DNA of 64,000 nucleotides from Nevskiaceae bacterium (GCA_004298465.1 SCRT01000006.1:1-64000); one strand, 5' to 3'. Shown: positions 37,798 to 47,439, counted from the stretch's first letter. A program made the numbers and translations. The notes: generated by a model from the sequence alone, not told the origin.

Positions 37798-37888
37798 CGC
37801 GCTGGTTGATTGCGGGCAGTTGCGCGCCGCACGGTGCGATACTGCGCGCCGTTCACGGATTGCGAGATACGGCATGGCGGGACACGGT

Positions 37889-39733
37889 ATGACGAAACCG
37901 GGCACCACGCTGGGGCGTGCGTTCGGGTGGGTCTGGAAGATCGTGACCGGGATCTACCGCGTGCTGATCGTGGTGGCCATCCTTGTGTCGCTCGGCATGC
38001 TCTGGTTCAGTCTAAGCGGAGGCCCGGCGCCGACCGTGGACGACAATGTGGCGCTGGTCATCAAACCCTTCGGCACGCTTGTCGACGAAACCTCGAGCCC
38101 GGCGCAGCGTCTGGTGGAGCAGCTCAGCGGCGAGACGCCGACGCAAACTTCGCTGCGCACGCTGCGCGAGGCGCTGCGCCATGCGGCGACCGACTCGCGC
38201 ATCAAGCTGGCGGTGCTGGACGTAGACGAGATGGGCGATGCCGGCGTAGCCCAGTTGCAGGAATTGTCGCGGTCGTTGGCGGCGTTCCGGGCCAGCGGCA
38301 AGAAGCTCTATGCCTTCGGCACCCAATACGATCAGTACCAATACCTGCCGGCGGTGCAGGCCGATTCGATCAGCGTCGACCCGATGGGCGGCGTGCTGTT
38401 GCAGGGCTTTGCGGTTTACGGCGACTACTTCAAGGATGCACTCGACAAGCTGGGCGTGGAAGTCAACGTGTTTCGCGTCGGCGAGTTCAAGTCTGCCGTC
38501 GAGCCGTTCCTCCGCAACGACATGTCGGAAGCCGCCAAGCTTGCGAATCGGGCGTGGCTGGGTGATCTGTGGAATGCCTACCAGACGGACGTCACGGCCC
38601 GGCGCAAGCTGCCAGCCGACGCGCTGGACCGCTACATCGCGAACTTCGCCCCGGCCCTGACTGCACAGGGCGGCGATGGCGCACAAGTGGCGCTGGCCGC
38701 GAAGCTGGTGGACAAGATCCAGACGCGCGACGCGTTCCGCGCCGAGATCGGCAAGCTGGTGGGCAAGGACAAGGACATCGGCAGCTTCCGGCAGATTTCG
38801 GCAGCGACTTATCTCAGCGCATGGCAGCACGAGCACAAGCCGGCGAAGGAAGCGAAGCGCATTGCGCTGGTCGTGGTGCAGGGCGCCATCGTCGATGGGC
38901 AGAGCGGCCGCGACTCGGCTGGCGGCGACACCATTGCCGGGCTGCTGGACGACGCGGCACGGGACAAGTCCGTGGCCGCGGTGGTACTGCGCGTGAACTC
39001 GCCGGGTGGCAGCGTGACGGCGGCCGAGAAGATCCGCCGTGCCACGCTGCGTGTGAAGGCGGCTGGCAAACCGCTGGTCGTGTCCATGTCCACGATGGCG
39101 GCCTCCGGCGGCTACTGGATTTCCATGGATGCAGATGAAATCTTCGCGGAACCCACGACCATCACCGGTTCCATCGGCATCTTCGGGGTGCTGCCGAACC
39201 TGACGAAACCGCTGAACAAGCTGGGCGTGTACAGCGATGGTGTCGGCACCAGCCCGCTGGCCGGCGCATTCCGCGTCGACCGCCCGCTCACGGCTGCTGA
39301 ACGCGAGATCATCCAGTCGCAGATCAACTACGGCTATACGCTGTTCACCGCCGGTGTGGCGCGGGGCCGCAAGCTGCCGCTGGCCACCGTTCAAAACATC
39401 GCGCAAGGCCGCGTATGGAGCGGGCAGGCGGCGAAGAAGCTCGGGCTGGTTGACGCATTCGGTGGCTTGCACGCCGCGCTTGAAGCGGCCGCACAACGCG
39501 CGAAGCTCGCTCCCGGCGCTTATGCCGTGAAGCGGTTTTCACCGGCACCTTCGTTCATGCAACTCGTGAAGACGCGCTTCGACATCCATGCCAGCAGCAT
39601 GCTGGGGGTCGACGTGTTGCCCGCCGCCTGGCGTGCGCCGCTGCAGCGTGCCGCGCGGTTGCTGGAGCACTTCAACGATCCGCGCGGCGCCTACGCCTAT
39701 TGCTTCTGCAGTATCGCAGCACCGGCTCGTTGA
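37889..39733 (+). CDS. sppA: Signal peptide peptidase SppA, 67K type
   Basis: A 614-residue membrane-anchored serine/lysine protease that degrades leftover signal peptides. One N-terminal membrane helix (about 16-40) is followed by two tandem S49 domains. The catalytic lysine is Lys201 in GEFKSAVEPF and the nucleophile is Ser406 in MAASGGYWI, matching the E. coli layout. The ATG at 37889 is chosen; another in-frame ATG lies 15 bp upstream. Confidence 0.95.
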   Translation: MTKPGTTLGRAFGWVWKIVTGIYRVLIVVAILVSLGMLWFSLSGGPAPTVDDNVALVIKPFGTLVDETSSPAQRLVEQLSGETPTQTSLRTLREALRHAATDSRIKLAVLDVDEMGDAGVAQLQELSRSLAAFRASGKKLYAFGTQYDQYQYLPAVQADSISVDPMGGVLLQGFAVYGDYFKDALDKLGVEVNVFRVGEFKSAVEPFLRNDMSEAAKLANRAWLGDLWNAYQTDVTARRKLPADALDRYIANFAPALTAQGGDGAQVALAAKLVDKIQTRDAFRAEIGKLVGKDKDIGSFRQISAATYLSAWQHEHKPAKEAKRIALVVVQGAIVDGQSGRDSAGGDTIAGLLDDAARDKSVAAVVLRVNSPGGSVTAAEKIRRATLRVKAAGKPLVVSMSTMAASGGYWISMDADEIFAEPTTITGSIGIFGVLPNLTKPLNKLGVYSDGVGTSPLAGAFRVDRPLTAAEREIIQSQINYGYTLFTAGVARGRKLPLATVQNIAQGRVWSGQAAKKLGLVDAFGGLHAALEAAAQRAKLAPGAYAVKRFSPAPSFMQLVKTRFDIHASSMLGVDVLPAAWRAPLQRAARLLEHFNDPRGAYAYCFCSIAAPAR

Positions 39734-39746
39734 TCGCGTGTCAGCG

Positions 39747-40550
39747 ATGGAAACGGTGGATCTGTACTGCGTCGATCAAGGCCCCTTCGAGCCTGATGCG
39801 CTGGAACCGCCGCTGGTGCTGATCCACGGCAGCGACGCTTCGGCGCGCGACTGGGAATACGTGATCCCGGCCTTTGCGCAGCGCCGGCGCGTGATCGTGC
39901 CCTCCTTGCGTGGCCACGGGCACAGCCCGTCCGGGAACGGCTACACCGTTGCCGAGATGGCGGCGGACGTGTGGGTGTTGCTGGACCGGCTGGACGTGCG
40001 GCGCTTCGACCTGATCGGCCATTCCATGGGCGGCGCCGTGGCCCAGCAGATGGCCGTGGACGGCGGGGCGCGTGTGTGCCGGGCCGTGTTTGCCAATACC
40101 TTGCCGAGCTTCGTGACGGACACGCCGGCTAAACGCATGCTGTATTGGTCTCGGGCCGCGTTGATGCTGCTGCTGGGCCCGCAACGGCTGACCCGGGCGC
40201 TGGCCCGACGCGCGTTTCCGGGTGATGCAGCCGCGGCGCTGCGGGCGCGGGTCATCGACCACGGTGGTGCGGCACACAACCGCTTCGTGTACCTGCGCTC
40301 GGTGCATGCGCTGCGACACTGGCAGGTGGTGGACCGCTTGGGCGAGATTCGCTGCCCGGCACTCGTCATCATGTCCGAACACGATTATTTTCCTGTGGCG
40401 GAAGGCGAGCGCTTTGCATCCCTGCTGCCGCAGGCTGAGTTCAAGTGGATGCCGGATGGGCGTCATCCGCTGCCGCTGCAGTTCCCCGAACGTTTTATCG
40501 CCGAAGTTCTGCGCTTCTTCGCGGCCCACCGGGTTGTGGCGGCGGACTGA
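39747..40550 (+). CDS. Alpha/beta hydrolase
   Basis: A 267-residue hydrolase without signal peptide. The nucleophile elbow is GHSMGG, the oxyanion region is LVLIHGSDASARDWEYVIP, the likely acid is in SEHDYFP and the base in DGRHPLPL. Substrate cannot be inferred; MhpC-like hydrolases and pimeloyl-ester hydrolases share this layout. It starts 13 bp after sppA and may be co-transcribed. Confidence 0.9.
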   Translation: METVDLYCVDQGPFEPDALEPPLVLIHGSDASARDWEYVIPAFAQRRRVIVPSLRGHGHSPSGNGYTVAEMAADVWVLLDRLDVRRFDLIGHSMGGAVAQQMAVDGGARVCRAVFANTLPSFVTDTPAKRMLYWSRAALMLLLGPQRLTRALARRAFPGDAAAALRARVIDHGGAAHNRFVYLRSVHALRHWQVVDRLGEIRCPALVIMSEHDYFPVAEGERFASLLPQAEFKWMPDGRHPLPLQFPERFIAEVLRFFAAHRVVAAD

Positions 40551-40638
40551 ACGGTGCGGGCAGCGAACCCGACCCACGGTTCCGTGGTCTATTTGCCGTA
40601 TCCTTGAACCATTCCCCCTTTTTCGAGGTGAATCTGCA

Positions 40639-41358
40639 ATGCCCACCCAACTTCCTTCCCGCAGCCCGTCGCCCGTCCGGGGCGTCTATGGTGAGAACGC
40701 GCTGGAAGCCGGCTTCCGTTCCTATCTGCACGCGGTCTATGCCTACATGACCGGCGGGCTGGCGCTGACCGGCATCGTCGCCTGGTACGCCGTGTCGACC
40801 GGCATCTACCAGAAGATCGCCGCCACGCCGCTGATCTGGGTCGTGCTGTTCGCGCCCTTCGTCATGGTGCTGGTGCTGGGCTTCCGCCTGCAGAAGATGA
40901 GCCTGCCTGCCGCCCGGGTCACTTATTGGGCATACGCAGCACTCATGGGGCTGTCCATCGCTGGTATCTTCCTGATGTACACCGGGGAGGCCATCTCGCG
41001 CGTGTTCTTCATCACGGCTGGCACTTTTGGCGTCATGTCGGTGTACGGCTACACCACGAAGCGCAGCCTGGCGAACTGGGGCTCGTTCCTGATGATGGGC
41101 CTGATCGGGGTCATCATCGCCTCGGTCGTCAACCTGTTCCTGCATTCCACGCGCCTGCAGATGATGGTGTCGGTGATCGGCGTGATCGTGTTCGTCGGTC
41201 TCACGGCCTACGACACGCAGCGCATCAAGCTGGCCTATTCCGGCACCGACGGCAGCGACGTGCTGGGCAAGAAAGTCGTGATGGGCGCGCTCATGCTCTA
41301 CCTCGATTTCGTCAACCTGTTCATCATGCTGCTGCAACTGTTCGGCGGCCGGCGCTGA
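40639..41358 (+). CDS. BAX inhibitor-1 / YccA-family membrane protein
   Basis: A 239-residue protein with seven hydrophobic segments. The family signature is visible in AYMTGGLALTGIVAWY and GLTAYDTQRIKLAYSG, with acidic residues in the last helices (YLDFVNLFIMLLQLFGGRR). YccA-type members bind FtsH and dampen membrane proteolysis; others act as calcium leak channels. GAGGTGA lies ahead of the ATG. A strong terminator follows. Confidence 0.93.
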   Translation: MPTQLPSRSPSPVRGVYGENALEAGFRSYLHAVYAYMTGGLALTGIVAWYAVSTGIYQKIAATPLIWVVLFAPFVMVLVLGFRLQKMSLPAARVTYWAYAALMGLSIAGIFLMYTGEAISRVFFITAGTFGVMSVYGYTTKRSLANWGSFLMMGLIGVIIASVVNLFLHSTRLQMMVSVIGVIVFVGLTAYDTQRIKLAYSGTDGSDVLGKKVVMGALMLYLDFVNLFIMLLQLFGGRR

Positions 41359-41390
41359 GCGCTTGCTGTTTCACATACGTTGCCGCATCA

Positions 41391-41419
41391 AGCCGCGACT
41401 TTCGGGTCGCGGCTTTTTT
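41391..41419 (+). terminator. Intrinsic terminator after BI-1 gene
   Basis: A perfect 9-bp stem, AGCCGCGAC / GTCGCGGCT, with a 6-base loop is followed by six T residues. It ends the sppA-hydrolase-BI-1 transcription unit 33 bp after the stop codon. Confidence 0.93.
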
Positions 41420-41465
41420 GTTGCCATGGCTTGCTGGTGCGCGGGCAGCACCCTAGGCTCTACAG

Positions 41466-42938
41466 ATGAACGCTTCACCAGAAGATCCCACTTTGCTGTG
41501 GTACGACTACGAAACCACCGGTATCGACCCGGCGGTCGACCGCCCGCTGCAGTTTGCCGCCCGGCGCACGACACTGGCGCTGGAACCGGTGGGTGCACCC
41601 GTCAACCTCTGGTGCCGCCTGCCGCCGGACGTGCTGCCACACCCCGAAGCTTGCCTGCTCACCGGCATTGCCCCTCAGCACGTGGAACGGGACGGGCTGG
41701 CGGAAGCCGAATTCGCCGCCCAGATACACGCTGCGCTGGCACAGCCGGGTACGTGTTCGGTGGGCTACAACACAGTGCGTTTCGACGACGAGATAAACCG
41801 GCACCTGTTCTACCGGAATTTCTTCGACCCCTATGCCCACACCTGGCAGGACGGCACGTCGCGCTGGGACATCATCGACCTCGTGCGCGGGTGTTATGCG
41901 CTGCGCCCGGAAGGTATCGAATGGCCGCGCTACGAAGACGGCCGGCCATGTTTCAAGCTTGACCGACTGGCACCGGCGAACCGGCTCGACCAAGCCCACG
42001 CGCATGATGCGGGCTCGGACGTCACGGCCACGATCGCGCTGGCGCGGCTCATCCGCAGCAGGCAGCCGAAGCTGTATGAATGGCACTTCGCCGCGCAGGA
42101 CAAGAATGTGGTGGCGATGCGCATGCAGCCGGCGTTGCAGGCCGCTGAGATGCTCGTTCACGTTTCCTCCCGTTACCCGTCGGAGCGCGGCGGGCTGGCG
42201 TTGGTCGTGCCGCTGGCTCAGGTGCCGGATCGCAAGCCCGGCAGTGCGTGGATCGTGGCAGATCTAACCATCGACCCCGAAGCCTGGATGCAACTGGCGC
42301 CAGACGACCTGCGTGAGCGGCTGTTCACGCGCCGGGAAGATCTGCCGGACGATGTGACCCGCCCGCCGCTGAAGACCGTGCAGGCCAACCGCGTGCCGTT
42401 CATTGCCCCCCCCAGCGTGTTGCGCGATGCGGACGCCGAACGGCTCGGTATCGACGTGGCGGCTGCACGGCGAAATCTGGAAACGCTGCGCGCCTGTAGC
42501 GGGCTGCGCGAGCGCGTAGAGGCCGTGTTTCGTGACGGCGTAGCGGCGCATCCCGCGCACACGGACCCGGAACTGGCGCTCTACGGCGGCTTCCTGAACG
42601 ACGCTGACCGCCGCGCCTGCGAACGCACACGGAACATGGCGCCCGAAGCGCTGCGCGCCCCCGGCGTCCACTTCGAGGATGCGCGCCTGCGCGAACTGCT
42701 GTTCCGCTACCGGGCGCGCAACTGGCCCGACAGCCTCGGCGCAGACGAGCTGCCGCGCTGGCAGGACTACGTGCGCGACCGGCTGAGCGGCCGGATCGAC
42801 GACCGCATGCTCACGCTCGACCAGTACCGCGCCGCCATCGCCCAACTGCGCGAAACGACACTGGCGGGAGCAGGGCAGGCGATGCTCGACCAGCTCGAAG
42901 CCTGGGGCATGGACACGGCGGCGCGTTGGGGGTTGTAG
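41466..42938 (+). CDS. sbcB: Exodeoxyribonuclease I (SbcB)
   Basis: A 490-residue 3'-5' single-strand exonuclease used in recombination and mismatch repair. DEDDh exonuclease motifs are visible: YDYETTG, VGYNTVRFDDEINRHLFYRNF and HDAGSDVTATIALA. The SH3-like and C-terminal helical domains follow, with normal length. It begins shortly after the terminator and is followed by a 574-bp spacer full of repeats. Confidence 0.97.
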   Translation: MNASPEDPTLLWYDYETTGIDPAVDRPLQFAARRTTLALEPVGAPVNLWCRLPPDVLPHPEACLLTGIAPQHVERDGLAEAEFAAQIHAALAQPGTCSVGYNTVRFDDEINRHLFYRNFFDPYAHTWQDGTSRWDIIDLVRGCYALRPEGIEWPRYEDGRPCFKLDRLAPANRLDQAHAHDAGSDVTATIALARLIRSRQPKLYEWHFAAQDKNVVAMRMQPALQAAEMLVHVSSRYPSERGGLALVVPLAQVPDRKPGSAWIVADLTIDPEAWMQLAPDDLRERLFTRREDLPDDVTRPPLKTVQANRVPFIAPPSVLRDADAERLGIDVAAARRNLETLRACSGLRERVEAVFRDGVAAHPAHTDPELALYGGFLNDADRRACERTRNMAPEALRAPGVHFEDARLRELLFRYRARNWPDSLGADELPRWQDYVRDRLSGRIDDRMLTLDQYRAAIAQLRETTLAGAGQAMLDQLEAWGMDTAARWGL

Positions 42939-43112
42939 CGCAGCGGGTTGCAGGATTCATGCTTGCAGTAGTAACTGGCCCGGCCTCTTGCCGCTACACG
43001 CGGCGCCAAACGAGCGAGATCGGTGCCATCCCATCAGGCAACCACCCCGTCCGCTCACGCGTCCGCCCCTCCAAAGAAGGGGAATTCACACTGCCTGCGT
43101 CGGCTTCCACAT

Positions 43113-43138
43113 CGTTCCCACGCTCCAGCGTGGAAACG
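43113..43138. repeat. 26-bp palindromic intergenic repeat
   Basis: CGTTCCCACGCT and AGCGTGGAAACG are near-perfect complementary arms around two bases. This CGTTCCCACGCTCC repeat type is common between genes in gammaproteobacteria. It lies in the sbcB-symporter spacer, which has no credible gene. Confidence 0.7.
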
Positions 43139-43182
43139 ACCTGCTTGATCGATTCGAGCGGTATCACGCGCCTAACCCCAAC

Positions 43183-43280
43183 CCCCGTCATTCCGGGGCG
43201 GGGCACGGCCCGTCGTGATGCCTGAACCATGGATTCCGGGTTCCGTCCGCAACCGCGCGGGCGGCCCCGGCATGACGGGG
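43183..43280. repeat. 98-bp element with 17-bp inverted ends
   Basis: CCCCGTCATTCCGGGGC at 43183-43199 pairs with GCCCCGGCATGACGGGG at 43264-43280 with one mismatch. The centre contains ATGGATTCCGGGTTC, a motif seen in a widespread class of short intergenic repeats. It is non-coding. Confidence 0.65.
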
Positions 43281-43354
43281 ATAGGGGAAATGCCGCTGTT
43301 CCTGTCTTTCCGCCGCAGGCGTCGCCAAACGGGCAATGGAATGCCAGCCCACCC

Positions 43355-43470
43355 GTAGGAGCGTACCCGCACGCGACCGACGCGGTGGGGCAGGGTCGCC
43401 GGCAGGCCGGCTCCTACACAGGAAAGGGTGCGCCAGGATCGGGACCTGTAGGAGCCGGCCCGCCGGCGAC
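43355..43470. repeat. Cluster of three REP-like palindromes
   Basis: Three copies of the GTAGGAGC family lie at 43355-43378 (forward), 43395-43416 (inverted) and 43448-43470 (forward). Each is itself a short hairpin ending CGAC. The alternating head-to-head and tail-to-tail order is the layout of bacterial interspersed mosaic elements. They end just downstream of the symporter stop codon. Confidence 0.75.
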
Positions 43471-43512
43471 CGGTTGCAGCAGGGCTTTGTCTGGCTGCTG
43501 GCCGCCGGTGCT

Positions 43513-45054
43513 TCACCCCTCAACCACCTCGTCGGCATAGTCGCCAGCTGCCGTCTGGTCTGCCGGTTCTTCGCGCTTGATGGCCTTGAGCGCGATGTTC
43601 GCGGCGAGCGAGACGGCGAAGTTCACGGCCAGTGCGAGGATGCCGATGTACAGGTTGAAGTGCTCACCGGCGAACGCGATGTCGTGCAGCGGCGTGACAC
43701 CGCCTTTCGTCAACGCCAGCACGCTGCCGACCGCCATGCCGGCAGCCCAGCCGGCCAGCAGCGCGCCGCCGCGGAACCAGCGCGTGAACAGGCCGCAGAT
43801 CACAGCCGGGAAGATCTGCAGGATCCAGATCGTCCCGAGCAGCTGGAGGTCGATGGCGTACTTCGTCGGCAGGTAGAGCACGGCCAGCAGCGCACCGAAC
43901 TTGATGAGCAGCGACAGGTTCTTGGCGATGCGTGCTTCCGCTTTCGGTGTCAGGTTGTTGTTGATGTACGGGCGCCAGATGTTGCGCGTGCACAGGTTCG
44001 CCGCGCCGATGGACATGATGGCAGCCGGCACCAGTGCGCCGAGCGCGATGGCCGCGAAGCAGAAGCCGACGAACCACGGCGAGAAGCTGGCGTTGATGAG
44101 CGCCGGCACGGCCATGTTGTTGTCCGTCACGTGGATGCCGTCAGCCAGCGCAACGTAGCCGAGGATCGAGATCAACGCCAGGATCAGCGTGTAGAACGGC
44201 AACCAGATGGCGTTGTTGCGGATCACGTTCGGCCCCGAGGCCGACAGCGTGGCGGTGGCGGAATGCGGGTACAGGAACAACGCGGCAGCAGAGCCGAGCG
44301 CAACGGTGGAGAACGCCCAATACTGCTCCGGCTCCAGCAGGATGCCGCCGTGGCCCTTGGCGGTGAACAGGTCGTGCGCGCGGTGGAAGACTTCCCCGAA
44401 ACCGCCGATGTGCAGCGGGATGTAGACGGCCGCCGCGATGATGGCGACGTAGAGCATGCCGTCTTTCAAGAACGCGATCAGCGCCGGCGCGCGCAGGCCA
44501 CTGGAATAGGTGTAGATCGCCAGCACGATGAACGCGATCCACAACGGCGTTTCGGTGCCGAGGCCGATGGTGTCCAGCCCCATGCCCTTGAAGATGTATT
44601 CCAGCCCCACGAGCTGCAGCGCGATATAGGGCATGGTGGCCAGCACGCCGGTGACGGCGACCGCCAGCGCCAGTGTACGGCTGGCATAGCGGCCTTCCAC
44701 AAAGTCCGCGTTCGTCACCCAGCCGTGGCGGCGGCAGACGTTCCACAGCCGCGGCATGGTCAGGAATACGAAGGGGTAGACGAGGATGACGTAGGGCATG
44801 GCAAAGAAGCCGAACGCGCCCACGGCATATACCAGTGCCGGCACCGCGATCAGGGTATAGGCCGTGTACAGGTCGCCGCCGAGCAGGAACCAGGTGACGA
44901 AACTGCCGAAGCGGCGGCCGCCCAGCCCCCATTCATCGATCTGGTTCAAGTCGCCGCGCCGCCAGCGCGAAGCGACGAAACCGAGAACCGTGACGATGAT
45001 GAAGAAGAACAGGAATACGCCGATCGCAATCGGCGAATAGGCTTCCCCGTTCAT
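43513..45054 (-). CDS. Sodium:solute symporter family transporter
   Basis: A 513-residue membrane protein with about 13 hydrophobic helices and the SSS-family pattern (DEWGLGGRRFGSFVTWFLLGGDLYTAYTL, ASGPNVIRNNAIWLPFY). It resembles monocarboxylate (MctP-like) permeases, but the substrate is not certain. The ATG at 45054 overlaps the stop of the DUF3311 gene. The pairing of a DUF3311 protein and such a symporter is a recurrent two-gene unit. Confidence 0.9.
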   Translation of the reverse strand: MNGEAYSPIAIGVFLFFFIIVTVLGFVASRWRRGDLNQIDEWGLGGRRFGSFVTWFLLGGDLYTAYTLIAVPALVYAVGAFGFFAMPYVILVYPFVFLTMPRLWNVCRRHGWVTNADFVEGRYASRTLALAVAVTGVLATMPYIALQLVGLEYIFKGMGLDTIGLGTETPLWIAFIVLAIYTYSSGLRAPALIAFLKDGMLYVAIIAAAVYIPLHIGGFGEVFHRAHDLFTAKGHGGILLEPEQYWAFSTVALGSAAALFLYPHSATATLSASGPNVIRNNAIWLPFYTLILALISILGYVALADGIHVTDNNMAVPALINASFSPWFVGFCFAAIALGALVPAAIMSIGAANLCTRNIWRPYINNNLTPKAEARIAKNLSLLIKFGALLAVLYLPTKYAIDLQLLGTIWILQIFPAVICGLFTRWFRGGALLAGWAAGMAVGSVLALTKGGVTPLHDIAFAGEHFNLYIGILALAVNFAVSLAANIALKAIKREEPADQTAAGDYADEVVEG

Positions 45055-45239
45055 GGCTTCCACCAGCGGTGAACGGCGGCGGTCAGCAGCGCGGTGATCA
45101 CGATCCAGGCAGCGATCCACACATAGAAGAACGGGAACCCGGCAACGCTCGGCTCCATGCGGTTGTAGAACGGCACCCACAACAGCGCGATCACCGGCAA
45201 CACCAGAATCCACGCCAAGTGGCGTCGTATCGTCCGCAC
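45051..45239 (-). CDS. DUF3311 small membrane protein
   Basis: A 62-residue protein with two membrane helices and the DUF3311 pattern LPVIALLWVPFYNRMEPSVAGFPFFY. The GTG at 45239 is chosen as start because AGGGAG lies 7 bp before it; sequence further upstream is not family-like. It overlaps the symporter start by 4 bp, probably as its accessory subunit. Confidence 0.88.
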   Translation of the reverse strand: MRTIRRHLAWILVLPVIALLWVPFYNRMEPSVAGFPFFYVWIAAWIVITALLTAAVHRWWKP

Positions 45240-45353
45240 TTCAAGCTCCCTGTATACCGCTAAAGCCTTTATGCTGCGGCGCTGCGTCGGGCTTTGCAAA
45301 TGAGATGTGGCTTGGCTACGACACAAGGCTTTGCAATTTTCGGAGAACCGTTC

Positions 45354-46367
45354 GTGAAGGTGTTTGTCTGCGGTGGCGCGGGTTATATCGGTTCACACAC
45401 CTGTGTGGAGCTGGCAGCAGCCGGCCATGAACTGCTGATCTACGACAACTTCTGCAACAGCTCGCGCACCGTGCTGGCACGCTTGGCGGAGCTCATCGGC
45501 CATCCGGTCGCAGTGGCCGAAGGCGACGTGCGCGATGCCGCTGCGCTTACTGCCGCCCTGCGCGCATTCGCGCCACAGGTGGTCATTCACTTCGCAGCGC
45601 TCAAGGCGGTGGGGGAATCGGTTGCGCAGCCGCTGGTCTATTTCGACAACAACATCACCGGTTCCATCGTCCTGCTCCAGGCGATGCGAACCTGCGGTGT
45701 GCCGGGGCTGGTGTTTTCCTCGTCGGCCACGGTCTATGGCACGCCGGACCATTGCCCGATAGCCGAGACCGCCGCGCTGGGTGTGACGAACCCCTACGGC
45801 CGCACGAAGCTGGTGGTGGAACAGCTCATCGCCGACACCACCGCAGCCCACCCCCGCCTGCATGCCGTGGTGCTGCGCTACTTCAACCCGGTGGGTGCGC
45901 ATGCCAGCGGGTGCATCGGCGAAGACCCGCATGACACGCCGAACAACCTCATGCCCTACGTCAGCCAGGTGGCCGTCGGCCGCCGCCCGCACCTCAACGT
46001 GTTCGGCAACGACTACCCGACCCCGGATGGCACCGGCGTCCGCGACTACATCCACGTCGTCGACCTCGCGCGGGCGCACGTCGCGGCAGTGGGCTGGCTG
46101 GGGCGAAACGTCCGGAACCTGACCGTGAACGTCGGTACCGGCCACGGCTACAGCGTGCTGGACGTGGTGGCCGCGTTCGAAAAGGCCAGCGGCCGGAAAG
46201 TCCCGGTAAGCTTCGCGCCGCGCCGCCCAGGCGACGTGGCCGAATGCTATGCCGACCCCACGCTGGCCGGGCGCGAGCTGGGCTGGCACGCGGAATACGG
46301 GTTGGAACGCATGTGCGCGGACGCCTGGCGCTGGCAGCACGCGAACCCGAATGGTTACACAGGCTAG
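45354..46367 (+). CDS. galE: UDP-glucose 4-epimerase GalE
   Basis: A 337-residue short-chain dehydrogenase-type epimerase interconverting UDP-glucose and UDP-galactose for envelope polysaccharides. It has the NAD motif GGAGYIGSH at residues 7-15, the catalytic SSSATVYG and YGRTK, and the sugar-binding RYFNPVGAH. A GTG start at 45354 preceded by GGAGAA gives the exact family N-terminus. Confidence 0.95.
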   Translation: MKVFVCGGAGYIGSHTCVELAAAGHELLIYDNFCNSSRTVLARLAELIGHPVAVAEGDVRDAAALTAALRAFAPQVVIHFAALKAVGESVAQPLVYFDNNITGSIVLLQAMRTCGVPGLVFSSSATVYGTPDHCPIAETAALGVTNPYGRTKLVVEQLIADTTAAHPRLHAVVLRYFNPVGAHASGCIGEDPHDTPNNLMPYVSQVAVGRRPHLNVFGNDYPTPDGTGVRDYIHVVDLARAHVAAVGWLGRNVRNLTVNVGTGHGYSVLDVVAAFEKASGRKVPVSFAPRRPGDVAECYADPTLAGRELGWHAEYGLERMCADAWRWQHANPNGYTG

Positions 46368-46394
46368 TCGCTCGGCGCCGGCTCGGCGGGGCCT

Positions 46395-47345
46395 TCAGGT
46401 CAGTGCAACATTCACCTGCTTGAGAACAGCGTCGTCGATCTTGTCGAGCATGTCGAGCGCCTTGAAGTTTTCTTCGAGCTGGTCGCGTTTCGTGGCGCCG
46501 AGCATGACGGTCGAGACGTGCGGGTTCTTCAGGCACCAGGCGATGGCAAACTGGGCGGGGGACAAGCCGAGGTCGGCGGCGATCGGCAGCAGTTTCGGTA
46601 CGCGCGTCATGTCCACGCGCTCCTGCAGCCATTTGTAGCTGGTCAGGGACAGGCGCGACCCTTCCGGGATTCCTCGCGCGTATTTGCCGGTCAGCACGCC
46701 GGAGGCCAGCGGCGACCACGTCGTCAGCCCCATGCCGAAGCTGTCGTACAGGGGGGCGTATTCCGCTTCCACACGCTGGCGGTGCAGCAGGTTGTATTGC
46801 GGCTGCTCCATGGTGGGGGCGTGCAGGTGCTCACGGCTGGCCACGGCATACGCTTCGCGGATCGCAGCCGCCGGCCATTCGCTCGTGCCCCAGTACAGCA
46901 CCTTGCCTTGGCGGATCAGCGTGTCCATCGCCCACACGGTTTCCGCGATCGGTGTTTCCGGGTCCGGACGGTGGCAGAAATAGCAGTCCAGATAGTCCAC
47001 CTGCAGTCGCTTGAGAGCCTGGTGGCAGGCTTCCGTCACATGCTTGCGCGACAGCCCACGCTGTGTCGGCTTCGGGTCGCTGCAGGCGCCGAAAAACACC
47101 TTGCTGGACACGCAGAAGGCGTCGCGGGGAATTTCCAGCTGCTTCAGTGCCGATCCGAGCAGGGTTTCCGCCATGCCGGCCGAATAGGTTTCCGAGCTGT
47201 CGAAATAGTTCACGCCGTGATCGATGGCACAGCTCACCAGCGCGCGTGCACAGGTCGCGTCGACCTGTCGGCCAAACGTGACCCACGTCCCGAAGGACAG
47301 GGCTGAAAGTTTGAGCCCTGAAGTGCCCAGGCGGCGGTATTCCAT
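46395..47345 (-). CDS. Aldo/keto reductase, KCAB (AKR6)-like
   Basis: A 316-residue NADPH-dependent oxidoreductase with TIM-barrel motifs. Catalytic residues are visible in NYFDSSETYSAG (Asp, Tyr), CVSSKVFF (Lys) and CYFCHRPDP (His). The cofactor-binding end reads VMLGATKRDQLEENF. It resembles voltage-gated potassium channel beta-subunit-like reductases, which reduce aldehydes or quinones. It follows the MFS gene by 94 bp in the same orientation. Confidence 0.93.
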   Translation of the reverse strand: MEYRRLGTSGLKLSALSFGTWVTFGRQVDATCARALVSCAIDHGVNYFDSSETYSAGMAETLLGSALKQLEIPRDAFCVSSKVFFGACSDPKPTQRGLSRKHVTEACHQALKRLQVDYLDCYFCHRPDPETPIAETVWAMDTLIRQGKVLYWGTSEWPAAAIREAYAVASREHLHAPTMEQPQYNLLHRQRVEAEYAPLYDSFGMGLTTWSPLASGVLTGKYARGIPEGSRLSLTSYKWLQERVDMTRVPKLLPIAADLGLSPAQFAIAWCLKNPHVSTVMLGATKRDQLEENFKALDMLDKIDDAVLKQVNVALT

Positions 47346-47439
47346 GCGGTATCTCCTGATCGGTGCGGCGGCGGTTGTCGTCGTGTCTGTGGAATGGATT
47401 CTTGGGTGTGCGAGTGGTCGAAGGCAGGCCGTGCAGCTG

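Noticed and set aside
43355-43470. Possible CRISPR array
   Set aside because: The repeats alternate in orientation and spacing is irregular; there are no unique spacers of constant length and no cas genes in the window.
42964-43540. Several 80-115-codon open frames in the sbcB-symporter spacer
   Set aside because: All lie across palindromic repeats on both strands, with no ribosome site and no coding pattern.
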